NCBI RefSeq assembly: GCF_001514215.1
Contig: NZ_KQ948854.1
Span: 104,444 to 168,443 of the forward strand
Length of the DNA: 64,000 nt
From: Streptomyces bungoensis
Lineage (GTDB): Bacteria; Actinomycetota; Actinomycetes; Streptomycetales; Streptomycetaceae
Reading direction: 5' to 3'
This document shows positions 1 through 8,314 of this stretch, in pieces. The notes beneath the pieces are model-generated. The model saw only the letters and a list, made by a program, of their open reading frames with translations. It was not told the origin of the DNA and did no database searches. How positions within the stretch are numbered: the stretch's first letter is position 1; each line of letters opens with the position of its first letter. Made by a program: the position numbers and the translations under genes.

Positions 1-596
1 CCCTGACCGGGGCCACCAGCCGGCCGACGGCCACCTCCCGACCACCCGAGCCGACGGCCGCCCTCACCACGGCCGGCCCTCCACCACTTGACGGCGACCA
101 CGGCGTCACCCCGCAGACGTCCCATCCGACCGAGGTCGCCATCTCCGCCGCCGCGCCCACTTCGCAGCCGCCCGAGCCAACCGCCGCCCCCGGGGCCACC
201 AGCCGGCCGACGGCCACCTCCCGACCACCCGAGCCGACGGCCGCCCTCACCACGGCCGGCCCTCCACCACTTGACGGCGACCACGGCGTCACCCCGCAGA
301 CGTCCCATCCGACCGAGGTCGCCATCTCCGCCGCCGCGCCCACCTCGCAGCCGTCCGAGCCACCCGCCGCCCTCACCGCGCCCCCTCCCCACCCGACCGA
401 GCCGCCGGCCCTCCTCCCCACAGCCCCCTCACGCCCCACCGAGCCGGGCACCTCGCCCACCTCTCCCCCGACAGAGCCGGGAGGTGGGTGGGCAAAGGAC
501 CGGGGGTCCAGGGGGTGGAGCCCCCTGGTCGGAGGTCCGAGCCGCCTGGGCGACCGCCGGGCCCCCGGGCGACGGGACAGCGAGGGCCGGTCATGA
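1..596 (+). CDS. 3' end of an unidentified Pro/Thr/Ala-rich protein (5' truncated)
   Basis: Reading in frame from base 3, an open frame runs to TGA at 594-596, overlapping the next gene's ATG (593) as ATGA. The visible ~197 residues are a low-complexity Pro/Thr/Ala/Ser tail with no recognisable domain. A 183-bp (61-codon) segment occurs almost twice in tandem, so the protein repeats in phase. Codon third positions in this frame are mostly G/C, and frame +2 is broken by a stop at 89-91. The last ~35 codons cross a GC hairpin of the kind Streptomyces usually has between genes, so the end may be fortuitous. The N-terminal domain lies outside the window and no function is assigned. Confidence 0.5.
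   Translation, partial: LTGATSRPTATSRPPEPTAALTTAGPPPLDGDHGVTPQTSHPTEVAISAAAPTSQPPEPTAAPGATSRPTATSRPPEPTAALTTAGPPPLDGDHGVTPQTSHPTEVAISAAAPTSQPSEPPAALTAPPPHPTEPPALLPTAPSRPTEPGTSPTSPPTEPGGGWAKDRGSRGWSPLVGGPSRLGDRRAPGRRDSEGRS
7..366. repeat. 183-bp direct tandem repeat, about two copies
   Basis: The segment starting CCGGGGCCACCAGCC at base 7 recurs at base 190, and TTGACGGCGACC at 88 recurs at 271. The offset is exactly 183 bp (61 codons), so the repeat keeps the frame. Copies are nearly identical over the first ~150 bp and diverge in the last ~30 bp, suggesting a recent duplication inside a linker-coding region. Confidence 0.9.
508..528. repeat. GC-rich palindromic hairpin CCAGGGGG-N5-CCCCCTGG
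   Basis: A perfect 8-bp stem (508-515 with 521-528) and 5-nt loop. The sequence resembles the GC hairpins that recur between Streptomyces genes. It lies just upstream of the first ADP-ribosylglycohydrolase-like gene, within the nominal end of the preceding reading frame. It could be a weak terminator or a repeat element. Confidence 0.6.
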
Positions 597-1711
597 CAGC
601 GCGCCGCGTGGAAGGCCTCCTCCTCGGGCTCGCCGCAGGCGACGCCGCCGGCTGGCCCGCGGCCCGGCACCGGGCGGCCCGGATGCCCGAGTGGACCCGT
701 CGCCTCACCCGCGAACTGGACACCTTCGCCGAGCAGAACGCCACGACCACCCTGCCCGTGCCGATCGCCCTCAACCAGCCCCCGGAACCCCTCCGCCTCG
801 GCCCCTCCGACGACGCGGAGTGGGCGGCCTTCGCCGCGGAGGCGGTCCTGCGGGCCGGCGACGACGACGTGCTCGGCGACCTCAGCCGGGAGCGCCGTAT
901 GCGCGCCGCCATCGACCTCACCTGGACCGCCGTGGCCGCCGAGGTCGCCGCGGCAGCGGAACGCGCCCCCGAGGTCGAGTCCGCCGTACTGCCCCTGCGC
1001 GCCCGCATCTCCGTCCGCGCCGGCCTCGGCAACCTGGCCACCGGCCTGCGCCCGCCCGCCACCGGCCACGACAACCCGCACTACTTCGACGACGCCGCCT
1101 GCGTCCGCGCCTGCGTCCTCGCGGTGGCCCACCCCGGCGACGCCGAACGCGCCGCCGACCTGGCCGAGTTCGACGCCCGCTACACCCAGGACGGCGACGG
1201 GGTGCACGGCGCCCGCGCGATGGCGGCGGCCGTCGCGCTCGCCCTCGCCGGCGCCGACCCGCGGGCGTGCGTCGGGGCCGCGCTGGCCGAACTCCCCCCG
1301 CACACGGAGATCGGCCGCAACGCCCGGTGCGCCCTCGCCCTGGCCGAGGACAGCGAGTCGGCCTTCGCCCTGGTCCCGCCCCTGGAGCACCAGATCGTCG
1401 ACCACGTCTACAGCTACGGCATCGCCGCCGCCGAGACCGTGCCCGTCGCCCTCGCCCTGGCCACCGCCGCCCACGGCCGCATCGCCGAGGCGGTGCCCGC
1501 CGCCGCCTGCCTGTCCCGGGTCGCCGACTCCGCCCCCGCCCTCGCCGGCGCCCTGACCGGCGCGCTCGGCGGCGGCGCGGCCGTCCCGGCCAGCTGGCGG
1601 GACGCCTGCCGCACCCTGTCCGGCTGCGCCCTGCCCCGCCTCGCCGGCACCGACCTGGTGGAACTCGCCGGACTCCTGGAAGCCACGCACCGGACCCCAC
1701 CAGGAGGATGA
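593..1711 (+). CDS. ADP-ribosylglycohydrolase-family protein, divergent metal site
   Basis: The 372-residue product begins MTARRVEGLLLGLAAGDAAG, the N-terminal LxGxAxGDA pattern of ADP-ribosylglycohydrolase (ARH/DraG) folds. An SDDAEW segment (~residues 69-74) sits where the family has TDDTxM. Near the C-terminus the usual DxDS metal motif reads VADS, so one expected Asp is missing. ATG 593 was chosen because it begins the conserved motif and overlaps the upstream stop; a longer frame from 488 adds only low-complexity residues. It is the first of three paralogues in this operon. If the family chemistry is kept, it would cleave an N-ribosyl bond, but the altered site makes activity uncertain. 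Confidence 0.75.
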   Translation: MTARRVEGLLLGLAAGDAAGWPAARHRAARMPEWTRRLTRELDTFAEQNATTTLPVPIALNQPPEPLRLGPSDDAEWAAFAAEAVLRAGDDDVLGDLSRERRMRAAIDLTWTAVAAEVAAAAERAPEVESAVLPLRARISVRAGLGNLATGLRPPATGHDNPHYFDDAACVRACVLAVAHPGDAERAADLAEFDARYTQDGDGVHGARAMAAAVALALAGADPRACVGAALAELPPHTEIGRNARCALALAEDSESAFALVPPLEHQIVDHVYSYGIAAAETVPVALALATAAHGRIAEAVPAAACLSRVADSAPALAGALTGALGGGAAVPASWRDACRTLSGCALPRLAGTDLVELAGLLEATHRTPPGG

Positions 1712-1719
1712 TTCGGGGC

Positions 1720-2904
1720 ATGACGCCCAAAGGAGAAGAAAGCTGCGGCCCGGGCCGGCACAGCCTCGACGAGCGCATCACCGCGGCCCTGGTCGGAGCC
1801 GCCGTCGGCGACGCGCTCGGCGGCCCGGTCGAGGGCTACTCCCCCGACCAGATCACCGACCGCCACGGCGGCCGCGTCCACGGCGTCGTCGGCCCCTGGC
1901 ACGGCGACGCCTGGCGCACCGCGCGCCCCCTCGCCCCGTACCACAAGGGCGACGGCCACGTCACCGACGACACCCTGATGACCCACGCGCTGATCCGGGT
2001 CTACGACCGCGTCCGCGACCACCTCGACGCCTACGCGGTCGCCGACCACCTGGTCCCGGACCTGATGGGCAACCCGCGCTGGATCCCGGAGCTGGAGGCC
2101 GAGACGCTGCCGCTGCACCGCCTCTTCCTCGCCGAGAAGTGGCTCGTGGCACGCCTCGCCTACGGCCACGCGGACCCGCGGGAGGCGGGCGTCGGCAACA
2201 TCGTCAACTGCGGCGCGGCGATGTACATGGCCCCGGTCGGCCTGGTCAACGCGGCCCACCCGGCCGCCGCCTACGCCGAGGCCCTGGACGTCGCGGGCGC
2301 CCATCAGTCGTCGTACGGCCGTGAGGCCGCCGGGGTCTTCGCCGCCGCGGTCGCCGCCGCCACGGCGCCGGGCGCGACCCCGGACTCGGTCGTGGCCACC
2401 GCCCTGGCCCTGGCCAAGGACGGCACCCGCACGGCGATCGAGAAGGTCTGCGACGTGGCCCGCGGGTACAGCGACTTCGAGTCGGCGCTGCGGCCCCTGC
2501 GCGCGGCGGTGGCGCCGTACGACACGGTCGGCCCCGACTACCGCGCCCCCTCGCTCGGCGCCCGCCGCCCCTCCCGCCTGCACTCCATCGAGGAACTGCC
2601 CGTCGCGCTCGGCATGCTGGTGGTGTCGGACGGCGACTACCGGCACGCGGTGCTCGGCTCGGTGAACTACGGCCGCGACTGCGACTCGATCGCCACGATG
2701 GCCGGCGCGCTCGCGGGCGCCCTGGGCTCGCCCGTCCCCGAGGACTGGGCGAAGACGGTCGCGGAGGCCAGCCGGCTGGACCTGTGGGAGCCGGCCCGCA
2801 CCCTGGCCGCCGTCACCCGCGAGATCTTCAGCCGGGACGTGGACCGCCGGCGCGCCCACGAGGAGGCCTTCGCGGCGCTCGGAGGCACCGCATGCTCCGA
2901 CTGA
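1720..2904 (+). CDS. ADP-ribosylglycohydrolase family protein
   Basis: This 394-residue protein has both family metal-binding signatures: T82-D83-D84-T85 (TDDTLMTHAL) and G318-RDCDS-323 near the C-terminus, plus an N-terminal GAAVGDALGGPVEG. It should bind two Mg2+ ions and hydrolyse an N-glycosidic bond of an ADP-ribosyl or ribosyl substrate in the cytosol. AGGAGG at 1702-1707 lies 12 nt before ATG 1720 but touches the alternative ATG 1708, which overlaps the previous stop as ATGA, so either start is possible. The gene overlaps the next by 13 nt. The protein substrate, nucleoside or nucleotide target cannot be read from sequence. Confidence 0.88.
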   Translation: MTPKGEESCGPGRHSLDERITAALVGAAVGDALGGPVEGYSPDQITDRHGGRVHGVVGPWHGDAWRTARPLAPYHKGDGHVTDDTLMTHALIRVYDRVRDHLDAYAVADHLVPDLMGNPRWIPELEAETLPLHRLFLAEKWLVARLAYGHADPREAGVGNIVNCGAAMYMAPVGLVNAAHPAAAYAEALDVAGAHQSSYGREAAGVFAAAVAAATAPGATPDSVVATALALAKDGTRTAIEKVCDVARGYSDFESALRPLRAAVAPYDTVGPDYRAPSLGARRPSRLHSIEELPVALGMLVVSDGDYRHAVLGSVNYGRDCDSIATMAGALAGALGSPVPEDWAKTVAEASRLDLWEPARTLAAVTREIFSRDVDRRRAHEEAFAALGGTACSD

Positions 2905-4253
2905 CCTGGGTGCAGCCGGAGGACCTGCTCGGCCACGAACTGCGCCAGGCACGCCTGGACGGCCGGGAACCCTCACGGATCGAGGCGCGGTGGCGCGCGG
3001 CCGGCGGCCTGGACGCCCCCGAACGCGCCGGCGCCTCCGCGGACCGGGCCTCACGCTACCTGCGCCTGCTGGCCGAGGACCTGCTGGACGAGCTGGCCGA
3101 CCTGCCGAGCAGACTCGCCGAGGACGAGCCGGCGGACCTGGCCGGCATCAAGGCGGCCTGCCCCGGCTGGCCCGCCGCACACCCCTCCGCGCGGACCACG
3201 CCCCTCGCCCTGGAGGCGTCCTGGCTGGGCCGGGCCATCGGCTGCCTGCTCGGCAAACCCGTGGAGAAGCTGCCCCTCGACGCCATCCGCGCCCTGGCCC
3301 GGGCAGCCGGCAACTGGCCGCCGACCGGGTACTTCACCGCCCGGGGCGTCCCCCGTGACCTGCTGGAGGCGCACCCCTGGAACCGCCGCTCGGCCGGCAC
3401 CTCCCTCGCCGAGAACATCGACGGCATGCCCGAGGACGACGACCTCGACTACGCCCTGGTCAACCTGCTCCTGCTCCGGCGCCACGGGAAGTCGTTCACC
3501 ACCACCGACGTGGCGCGGCTGTGGCTGGAGGAACTCCCGCCCGGCCGCACCTTCACCGCCGAACGCGTCGCCTTCCGCAACCTCCTCGGCGGCATCGAAC
3601 CCCCGCACACCGCCCGCCACCGCAACCCGTTCCGGGAGTGGATCGGCGCCCTGATCCGCGCGGACGTGCACGGCTGGACCCACCCGGGCGACCCGGGGGC
3701 CGCCGCCGAGCAGGCGTACCGCGACGCGGCCCTCACCCACACCGCCAACGGCGTCTACGCGGCGATGTTCACGGCCGCCACCCTCGCCGCCGCGGCCGCC
3801 GGCGGCCAGGACGTGCACGCCTGCCTGCGCGCCGGCCGCGCGGTGGTGCCGCCCCGCTCCCGCCTGGCGCGGGCCCTCGACCACGCCCTGCGGCTGGCCG
3901 CGGAGCACGCCGACTTCGACGACGTCGTGGACGCGCTCCACGCCACGTACGGCGCCACCCACCACTGGGTCCACGCCCTGCCCAACACCGCCCTGACGGT
4001 CGCCGCCCTCACCCACGCGGACGGCGACTTCACCGGCTCGATCTGCCGTGCGGTGTCGGGCGGCTGGGACACGGACTCCAACGGCGCGACCGCCGGCAGC
4101 GTTGCCGGTCTCCTCGCGGGCGCCCCGGACGCGCTCCCCGACCACTGGCGGGCCCCGCTGAAGAACCGGCTCGCCACCACCGTCGCCGACTTCGACGGCA
4201 CCGGCTTCGACACCCTCGCCCACCTCACGCACCTGGAGGCGACCCGACCATGA
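2892..4253 (+). CDS. ADP-ribosylglycohydrolase family protein with N-terminal helical extension
   Basis: The 453-residue protein has an extra ~105-residue, charged, helix-rich N-terminal region before the ARH domain, which begins around SWLGRAIGCLLGKPVEK. Metal motifs are PEDDDLDY in the middle and GGWDTDSNGAT, with D393 and D395, near the C-terminus. ATG 2892 follows GGAGG (2881-2885) with six bases between, and lies inside the end of the previous gene. It shares an ATGA overlap with the ribokinase gene. Three consecutive ARH paralogues followed by a sugar kinase suggest stepwise breakdown of ribosylated compounds, but this is inference. Confidence 0.88.
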   Translation: MLRLTWVQPEDLLGHELRQARLDGREPSRIEARWRAAGGLDAPERAGASADRASRYLRLLAEDLLDELADLPSRLAEDEPADLAGIKAACPGWPAAHPSARTTPLALEASWLGRAIGCLLGKPVEKLPLDAIRALARAAGNWPPTGYFTARGVPRDLLEAHPWNRRSAGTSLAENIDGMPEDDDLDYALVNLLLLRRHGKSFTTTDVARLWLEELPPGRTFTAERVAFRNLLGGIEPPHTARHRNPFREWIGALIRADVHGWTHPGDPGAAAEQAYRDAALTHTANGVYAAMFTAATLAAAAAGGQDVHACLRAGRAVVPPRSRLARALDHALRLAAEHADFDDVVDALHATYGATHHWVHALPNTALTVAALTHADGDFTGSICRAVSGGWDTDSNGATAGSVAGLLAGAPDALPDHWRAPLKNRLATTVADFDGTGFDTLAHLTHLEATRP

Positions 4254-5143
4254 CCCACATCGTCGTCCTCGGCAGCACCAACATGGACCTCGTCACCTAC
4301 GTCGGCAAGGCACCGCAGCGCGGCGAGACCGTGACGGGACGGGAGTTCCGGACGATCCCCGGCGGCAAGGGCGCCAACCAGGCCATCGCCGCGGCCCGCG
4401 CCGGCGCGATGGTGTCGATGATCGGCGCGGTCGGCAACGACGCGTTCGGCGTGCGGCTGCGCGAGACCCTCGAGCACTCGGGTGTGGACACCGACTTCCT
4501 GCGCACGGTCGAGGGGCCGTCCGGCACCGCGCACATCGTGGTGGACGACGAGGGCGGCAACTCCATCGTCGTCATCCCCGGCGCGAACGGCACCGTCGAC
4601 CACCTCTCGCCCGGCGACGAGGGCCTGATCGCCTCCGCCGACGCCCTGCTGCTCCAGCTGGAGATCCCCCTGGCCGCCGTCGTCGCGGGCGCCCGGGCGG
4701 CCCGCCGGCACGGTGTGCGGACGGTCCTCACGCCGTCCCCCGCGCAGCCGCTGCCGCCGGAGCTGCTGGCGGCCACCGAGCTGCTGGTGCCCAACGAGTA
4801 CGAGGCCGTCACCCTCACCGGCCGCACCGACCCGCGCGAGGCGGCCGCCGCCCTGCTGGAGCTGGTGCCGGAGGTCGTCGTCACGCTGGGGGCGACCGGC
4901 AGCCTGTACCTGGCCCGCGGCGGCGAGCCGCTGGTGGTGCCCGCGCCCCGGGTGCGCGCCGTGGACTCCACGGGCGCCGGCGACACGTTCGCCGGCGCGC
5001 TCGCGGTGGCCTTCGCGGAGGAGAAACCGGTGCGCGAGGCGCTGTCCTGGGCGGCGGCCGCGGCGGCCCTGTCGGTGCAGCGCGCGGGGGCCTCGGCGTC
5101 GATGCCGTACCGTCCGGAGATCGACGCGCAGTGCACCGCATGA
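4250..5143 (+). CDS. rbsK: PfkB-family carbohydrate kinase, probable ribokinase
   Basis: The 297-residue protein has the ribokinase architecture: N-terminal GSTNMDLV, a GGKGANQAIAAARAGA substrate-binding segment near residues 43-58, and C-terminal DSTGAGDTFAGAL with catalytic Asp245. Family members phosphorylate ribose or related sugars and nucleosides with ATP. ATG 4250 overlaps the upstream stop as ATGA, with GGAGG about 12 nt upstream, so translation is probably coupled to the third ARH gene. Released ribose or a ribosyl compound is a likely substrate from context. Other PfkB specificities such as nucleoside kinase are possible. Confidence 0.85.
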   Translation: MTHIVVLGSTNMDLVTYVGKAPQRGETVTGREFRTIPGGKGANQAIAAARAGAMVSMIGAVGNDAFGVRLRETLEHSGVDTDFLRTVEGPSGTAHIVVDDEGGNSIVVIPGANGTVDHLSPGDEGLIASADALLLQLEIPLAAVVAGARAARRHGVRTVLTPSPAQPLPPELLAATELLVPNEYEAVTLTGRTDPREAAAALLELVPEVVVTLGATGSLYLARGGEPLVVPAPRVRAVDSTGAGDTFAGALAVAFAEEKPVREALSWAAAAAALSVQRAGASASMPYRPEIDAQCTA

Positions 5144-6342
5144 GTACGACGGCACGGGTGCGGCCGCTCGAGGGGCTGCGGGTCCTGGACCTCGCCACCC
5201 TCTTCGCCGGCCCGCTGGCCGCCACCCTGCTCGGTGACTTCGGCGCCGAGGTGGTCAAGGTCGAGCATCCGCACCGGCCCGACCCGTCCCGGGGGCACGG
5301 CCCGGCGAAGGACGGCGTCGGCCTGTGGTGGAAGGTCCTGGGGCGCAACAAGCGCGCCATCACCCTCGACCTGTCCCGGCCCGGCGGCCGCGCGACCCTG
5401 CTCCGGCTGGCCGCGGCCGCCGACGTGGTGATCGAGAACTTCCGCCCCGGCACCCTGGAGCGGTGGGACCTGGGCTGGCCCGAGCTGTCCGCCGCCAACC
5501 CCCGGCTGGTCCTCGCCCGGGTCACCGCCTTCGGGCAGTTCGGCCCGTACGCGCACCGCCCCGGTTTCGGCACCCTGGCCGAGGCGATGAGCGGCTTCGC
5601 CGCGCTCACCGGCGAACCGGACGGGCCCCCGACGCTCCCGCCGTTCGGCCTCGCGGACTCGGTCACGGCGCTGGCGACGGCGTACGCCGTGCTGACGGCG
5701 CTGGCCGCCCGGGAGCGGACCGGCGCGGGCCAGGTCGTGGACATGGCCATCATCGAGCCGATGCTCGCCGTGCTCGGCCCCCAGCTCACCTGGTACGACC
5801 AGCTCGGCCACGTCCAGGAGCGCACCGGCAACCGGTCCGCGAACAACGCCCCGCGCAACCTCTACCGCACCGCCGACGGCTGCTGGGTCGCCGTCTCCAC
5901 CTCCGCGCAGTCCGTGGCGGAGCGCGTGATGCGGCTGGTGGGCCGGCCGGAGCTGATCGAGGAGCCGTGGTTCGGCACGGGCGCGCAGCGGGCCGCGCAC
6001 GCCGACGTGCTGGACGAGGCGGTCGGCTCCTGGATCGCGGCCCGCCCCCGCGCCGAGGTCCTCGCGGCCTTCGAGAAGGCGGAGGCGGCGGTGGCTCCCG
6101 TGCAAGATGCCCGGGACGTCATGACCGACCCCCAGTACCAGGCCCTGCACACGGTCACCACCGTCGACGACCCCGAGCTGGGCCCGCTGCGCATGCAGAA
6201 CGTCCTCTTCCGGCTCTCCGCGACGCCCGGCGCGATCCGCTGGGCCGGCCGCCCGCACGGCGCCGACACGGAGGCGGTCCTCACCGAGCTGGGCCTCACC
6301 CCGGCCGAGCTGCGCGCCCTGCGCGAGGAGGGCGCCCTGTGA
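5140..6342 (+). CDS. CaiB/BaiF (family III) CoA-transferase
   Basis: The 400-residue product has the family III CoA-transferase fold markers: PLEGLRVLDLATLFAGP at the N-terminus, VKVEHP, NKRAITLDL and VVIENFRPG. The Asp in GLADSVTAL matches the position of the catalytic Asp in formyl-CoA transferase. These enzymes move CoA between carboxylic acids, so the protein probably activates an organic acid. ATG 5140 overlaps the kinase stop (ATGA); an in-frame GTG at 5131 is an alternative. The partner lyase gene follows with a GTGA overlap, so a CoA-ester made here may be cleaved by it. The acid is unknown. Confidence 0.87.
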   Translation: MSTTARVRPLEGLRVLDLATLFAGPLAATLLGDFGAEVVKVEHPHRPDPSRGHGPAKDGVGLWWKVLGRNKRAITLDLSRPGGRATLLRLAAAADVVIENFRPGTLERWDLGWPELSAANPRLVLARVTAFGQFGPYAHRPGFGTLAEAMSGFAALTGEPDGPPTLPPFGLADSVTALATAYAVLTALAARERTGAGQVVDMAIIEPMLAVLGPQLTWYDQLGHVQERTGNRSANNAPRNLYRTADGCWVAVSTSAQSVAERVMRLVGRPELIEEPWFGTGAQRAAHADVLDEAVGSWIAARPRAEVLAAFEKAEAAVAPVQDARDVMTDPQYQALHTVTTVDDPELGPLRMQNVLFRLSATPGAIRWAGRPHGADTEAVLTELGLTPAELRALREEGAL

Positions 6343-7151
6343 CGCCGTTCCCGCTCACCTGGCTCTACGCTCCCGGGGACCGGCCCCGTGTGGTGGCGAA
6401 GGCGCTGGCCGCGGGCGCCGACGTGGTGGTGGTCGACCTGGAGGACGCGGTCGCCGCCGACCGCAAGGAGTACGCCCGCGCGGCCACCGCGGACCTGCTG
6501 GCCGAGCCCCAGCCGGTCCCGGTGCACGTGCGGCTCAACGCACTGGACACGCCCTGGGCGGCGGCGGAGCTGGCCGCCTTCGCGGCGCTGCCGGGCGTGT
6601 CCGGGCTGCGCCTGACCAAGGTGACGGGCCCGGAGGAGGTGCGGGGGGTGGCCGCGGCCACGCGGCTCCCGCTGTACGCGCTGCTGGAGACGGCCCTCGG
6701 CATCGAGCGGGCGTACGCGATCGCGAGCGCCCATCCGTCCCTGCGGGGCGTCTTCCTCGGCGAGGCCGACCTGCGGGCCGACCTGGGGGCCGGGGCCGAC
6801 GCGGGCCTGGACTGGTCGCGCTCCCGGGTGGTCGTCGCCGCCCGTGCGGCGGGCCTGGCCCCGCCGGCCCAGTCCGTCCACCCGGACATCCGGGACCTGG
6901 ACGGCCTGACCGCGTCCTGCGCCCACGGCCGCGCCCTCGGATTCCTGGGCCGCGCGGCGATCCATCCCCGGCAGCTTCCGGTGATCGAGCGGGCCTATCT
7001 GCCGACGGAGGCGGAGATCGAGGAGGCGGAGACGGTCGTCAAGGCGGCCGCCTCCCACCAGGGCGCCCAGGCGCTCCCCGACGGCCGCTTCATCGACACG
7101 GCCGTGGTGACGGCGGCCCACAGGACCCTGTCCCTGGCCCGCAGACGCTGA
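6339..7151 (+). CDS. HpcH/HpaI-CitE family lyase (citrate lyase beta-like)
   Basis: This 270-residue TIM-barrel protein begins LTWLYAPGDRPRVVAKAL, typical of CitE-like enzymes. It has DLEDAV, substrate-binding Arg in HVRLNALDT, a metal-ligand Glu in LLETALGI and Asp in LGEADLRADLG. Family members cleave or form malyl-CoA, citramalyl-CoA and similar esters using Mg2+. GTG 6339 overlaps the previous stop (GTGA), with GAGGAGG about 8 nt upstream. As the last gene before a strong hairpin it closes the operon. Coupling to a CoA-transferase suggests a CoA-ester lyase step that yields acetyl-CoA and a 2-oxo acid or aldehyde. Confidence 0.87.
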   Translation: MTPFPLTWLYAPGDRPRVVAKALAAGADVVVVDLEDAVAADRKEYARAATADLLAEPQPVPVHVRLNALDTPWAAAELAAFAALPGVSGLRLTKVTGPEEVRGVAAATRLPLYALLETALGIERAYAIASAHPSLRGVFLGEADLRADLGAGADAGLDWSRSRVVVAARAAGLAPPAQSVHPDIRDLDGLTASCAHGRALGFLGRAAIHPRQLPVIERAYLPTEAEIEEAETVVKAAASHQGAQALPDGRFIDTAVVTAAHRTLSLARRR

Positions 7152-7159
7152 CACACGAC

Positions 7160-7190
7160 GAGGGCGCCCCGGGAGGTCCGGGGCGCCCTC
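7160..7190. terminator. Bidirectional hairpin terminator
   Basis: A perfect 12-bp stem GAGGGCGCCCCG/CGGGGCGCCCTC with a 7-nt loop lies between the convergent lyase gene (stop 7151) and lgt (stop 7209). There is no strong U-run, as is common for Streptomyces terminators. Confidence 0.85.
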
Positions 7191-7208
7191 GGTGTCGGTC
7201 GAGCGGGC

Positions 7209-8231
7209 TCAGCTCTTCTTGGCCTCGGCCTGCACCGCTTCCGGCTCGGCCTCGTCGTCGGCCTTCTCCCCGGCCTTCGCTGCGGCCTTCTCCCCGGCCT
7301 CCGCCTCGGGCTTCTCGTCGCCCTCGCCGCCGGCCGCGTCCTGACCCTCGTCCTCGGCCGCGGCACCGTCGGCGTTCTCGCCGGCCTCCTCGGCGTCCTC
7401 CGCCGGGCCGTCGGAAGCGCCCGGCTCGACCACGGCCTCGCGGCCCGGCCGCTTCTTCGCGGAGATCACGATGTACGCCACCGCCAGCAGGAAGACGATC
7501 AGCGCGGTCCAGTCGTTGAGGCGCAGGCCCAGGATGTGGTGGGCGTCGTCGACGCGCATGTACTCGATCCAGGCGCGGCCCACGCAGTACGCGGCGACAT
7601 AGAGCGCGAACGCCCGGCCGTGGCCCATCCGGAAGCGGCGGTCGGCCCAGATGACCAGCAGGGCGACGCCGATGCACCACAGCGACTCGTACAGGAACGT
7701 CGGGTGGTAGTACCCCGGCACCCGGCCGCCCTCGGAGGAGGTGATGTGCAGCGCCCAGGGAACGTGCGTCTCGCGTCCGTACAGCTCCTGGTTGAACCAG
7801 TTGCCCCAGCGGCCGCAGGCCTGTGCGAAGGCGATGCCCGGCGCGACGGCGTCGGCGTAGGCGGGCAGCGGGACGCCCCGGCGCCGCGCGCCGATCCACG
7901 CGCCGACCGCGCCGAGGGCGATGGCGCCCCAGATGCCGAGGCCGCCCTCCCACACCTTGAAGGCGTCCACCCAGTCACGGCCCTTGCTGAAGTACAGCTC
8001 GTAGTCCGTGATCACGTGGTACAGCCGGCCGCCGACGAGGCCGAAGGGCACCGCCCAGACCGCGATGTCCGCGACCGTGCCGGCGCGGCCGCCGCGCGCG
8101 ACCCAGCGCTTGTTGCCGAGCCAGACGGCGACGAAGACGCCGATGATGATGCAGAAGGCGTAACCGCGCAGCGGGATGGGGCCGAGGTACAGCACCCCGC
8201 GCGACGGGCTGGGAATGTAGGCAAGTTCCAT
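7209..8231 (-). CDS. lgt: Prolipoprotein diacylglyceryl transferase
   Basis: Lgt transfers diacylglycerol from phosphatidylglycerol to the lipobox Cys of prelipoproteins in the membrane, before cleavage by LspA (also in this window). The 340-residue protein has multiple membrane segments and the signatures GGRLYHVITDY and CGRWGNWFNQELYG. After the core (~265 residues) comes an unusual ~75-residue Glu/Ala/Lys-rich acidic tail. Start MELAYIPSPSRG was chosen because residues further upstream are not family-like. No Shine-Dalgarno is visible, and a -10-like TAGCGT ends 10 nt before ATG, so the message may be leaderless. Confidence 0.95.
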   Translation of the reverse strand: MELAYIPSPSRGVLYLGPIPLRGYAFCIIIGVFVAVWLGNKRWVARGGRAGTVADIAVWAVPFGLVGGRLYHVITDYELYFSKGRDWVDAFKVWEGGLGIWGAIALGAVGAWIGARRRGVPLPAYADAVAPGIAFAQACGRWGNWFNQELYGRETHVPWALHITSSEGGRVPGYYHPTFLYESLWCIGVALLVIWADRRFRMGHGRAFALYVAAYCVGRAWIEYMRVDDAHHILGLRLNDWTALIVFLLAVAYIVISAKKRPGREAVVEPGASDGPAEDAEEAGENADGAAAEDEGQDAAGGEGDEKPEAEAGEKAAAKAGEKADDEAEPEAVQAEAKKS

Positions 8232-8314
8232 GGCAGGGTCGACGCTACCGTGCCGGGCCGTGGGGACGGCAAGCAGCCCGGCTACGGCTCCATAACGGGC
8301 GCGTGAGAAGACGC

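Noticed and set aside
88..2904. One long 938-residue + strand reading frame
   Set aside because: Its first 540 codons are out of frame with the ARH-like gene at 593-1711 and encode Arg/Pro-rich nonsense. Only the part from about 1708/1720 matches a protein family.
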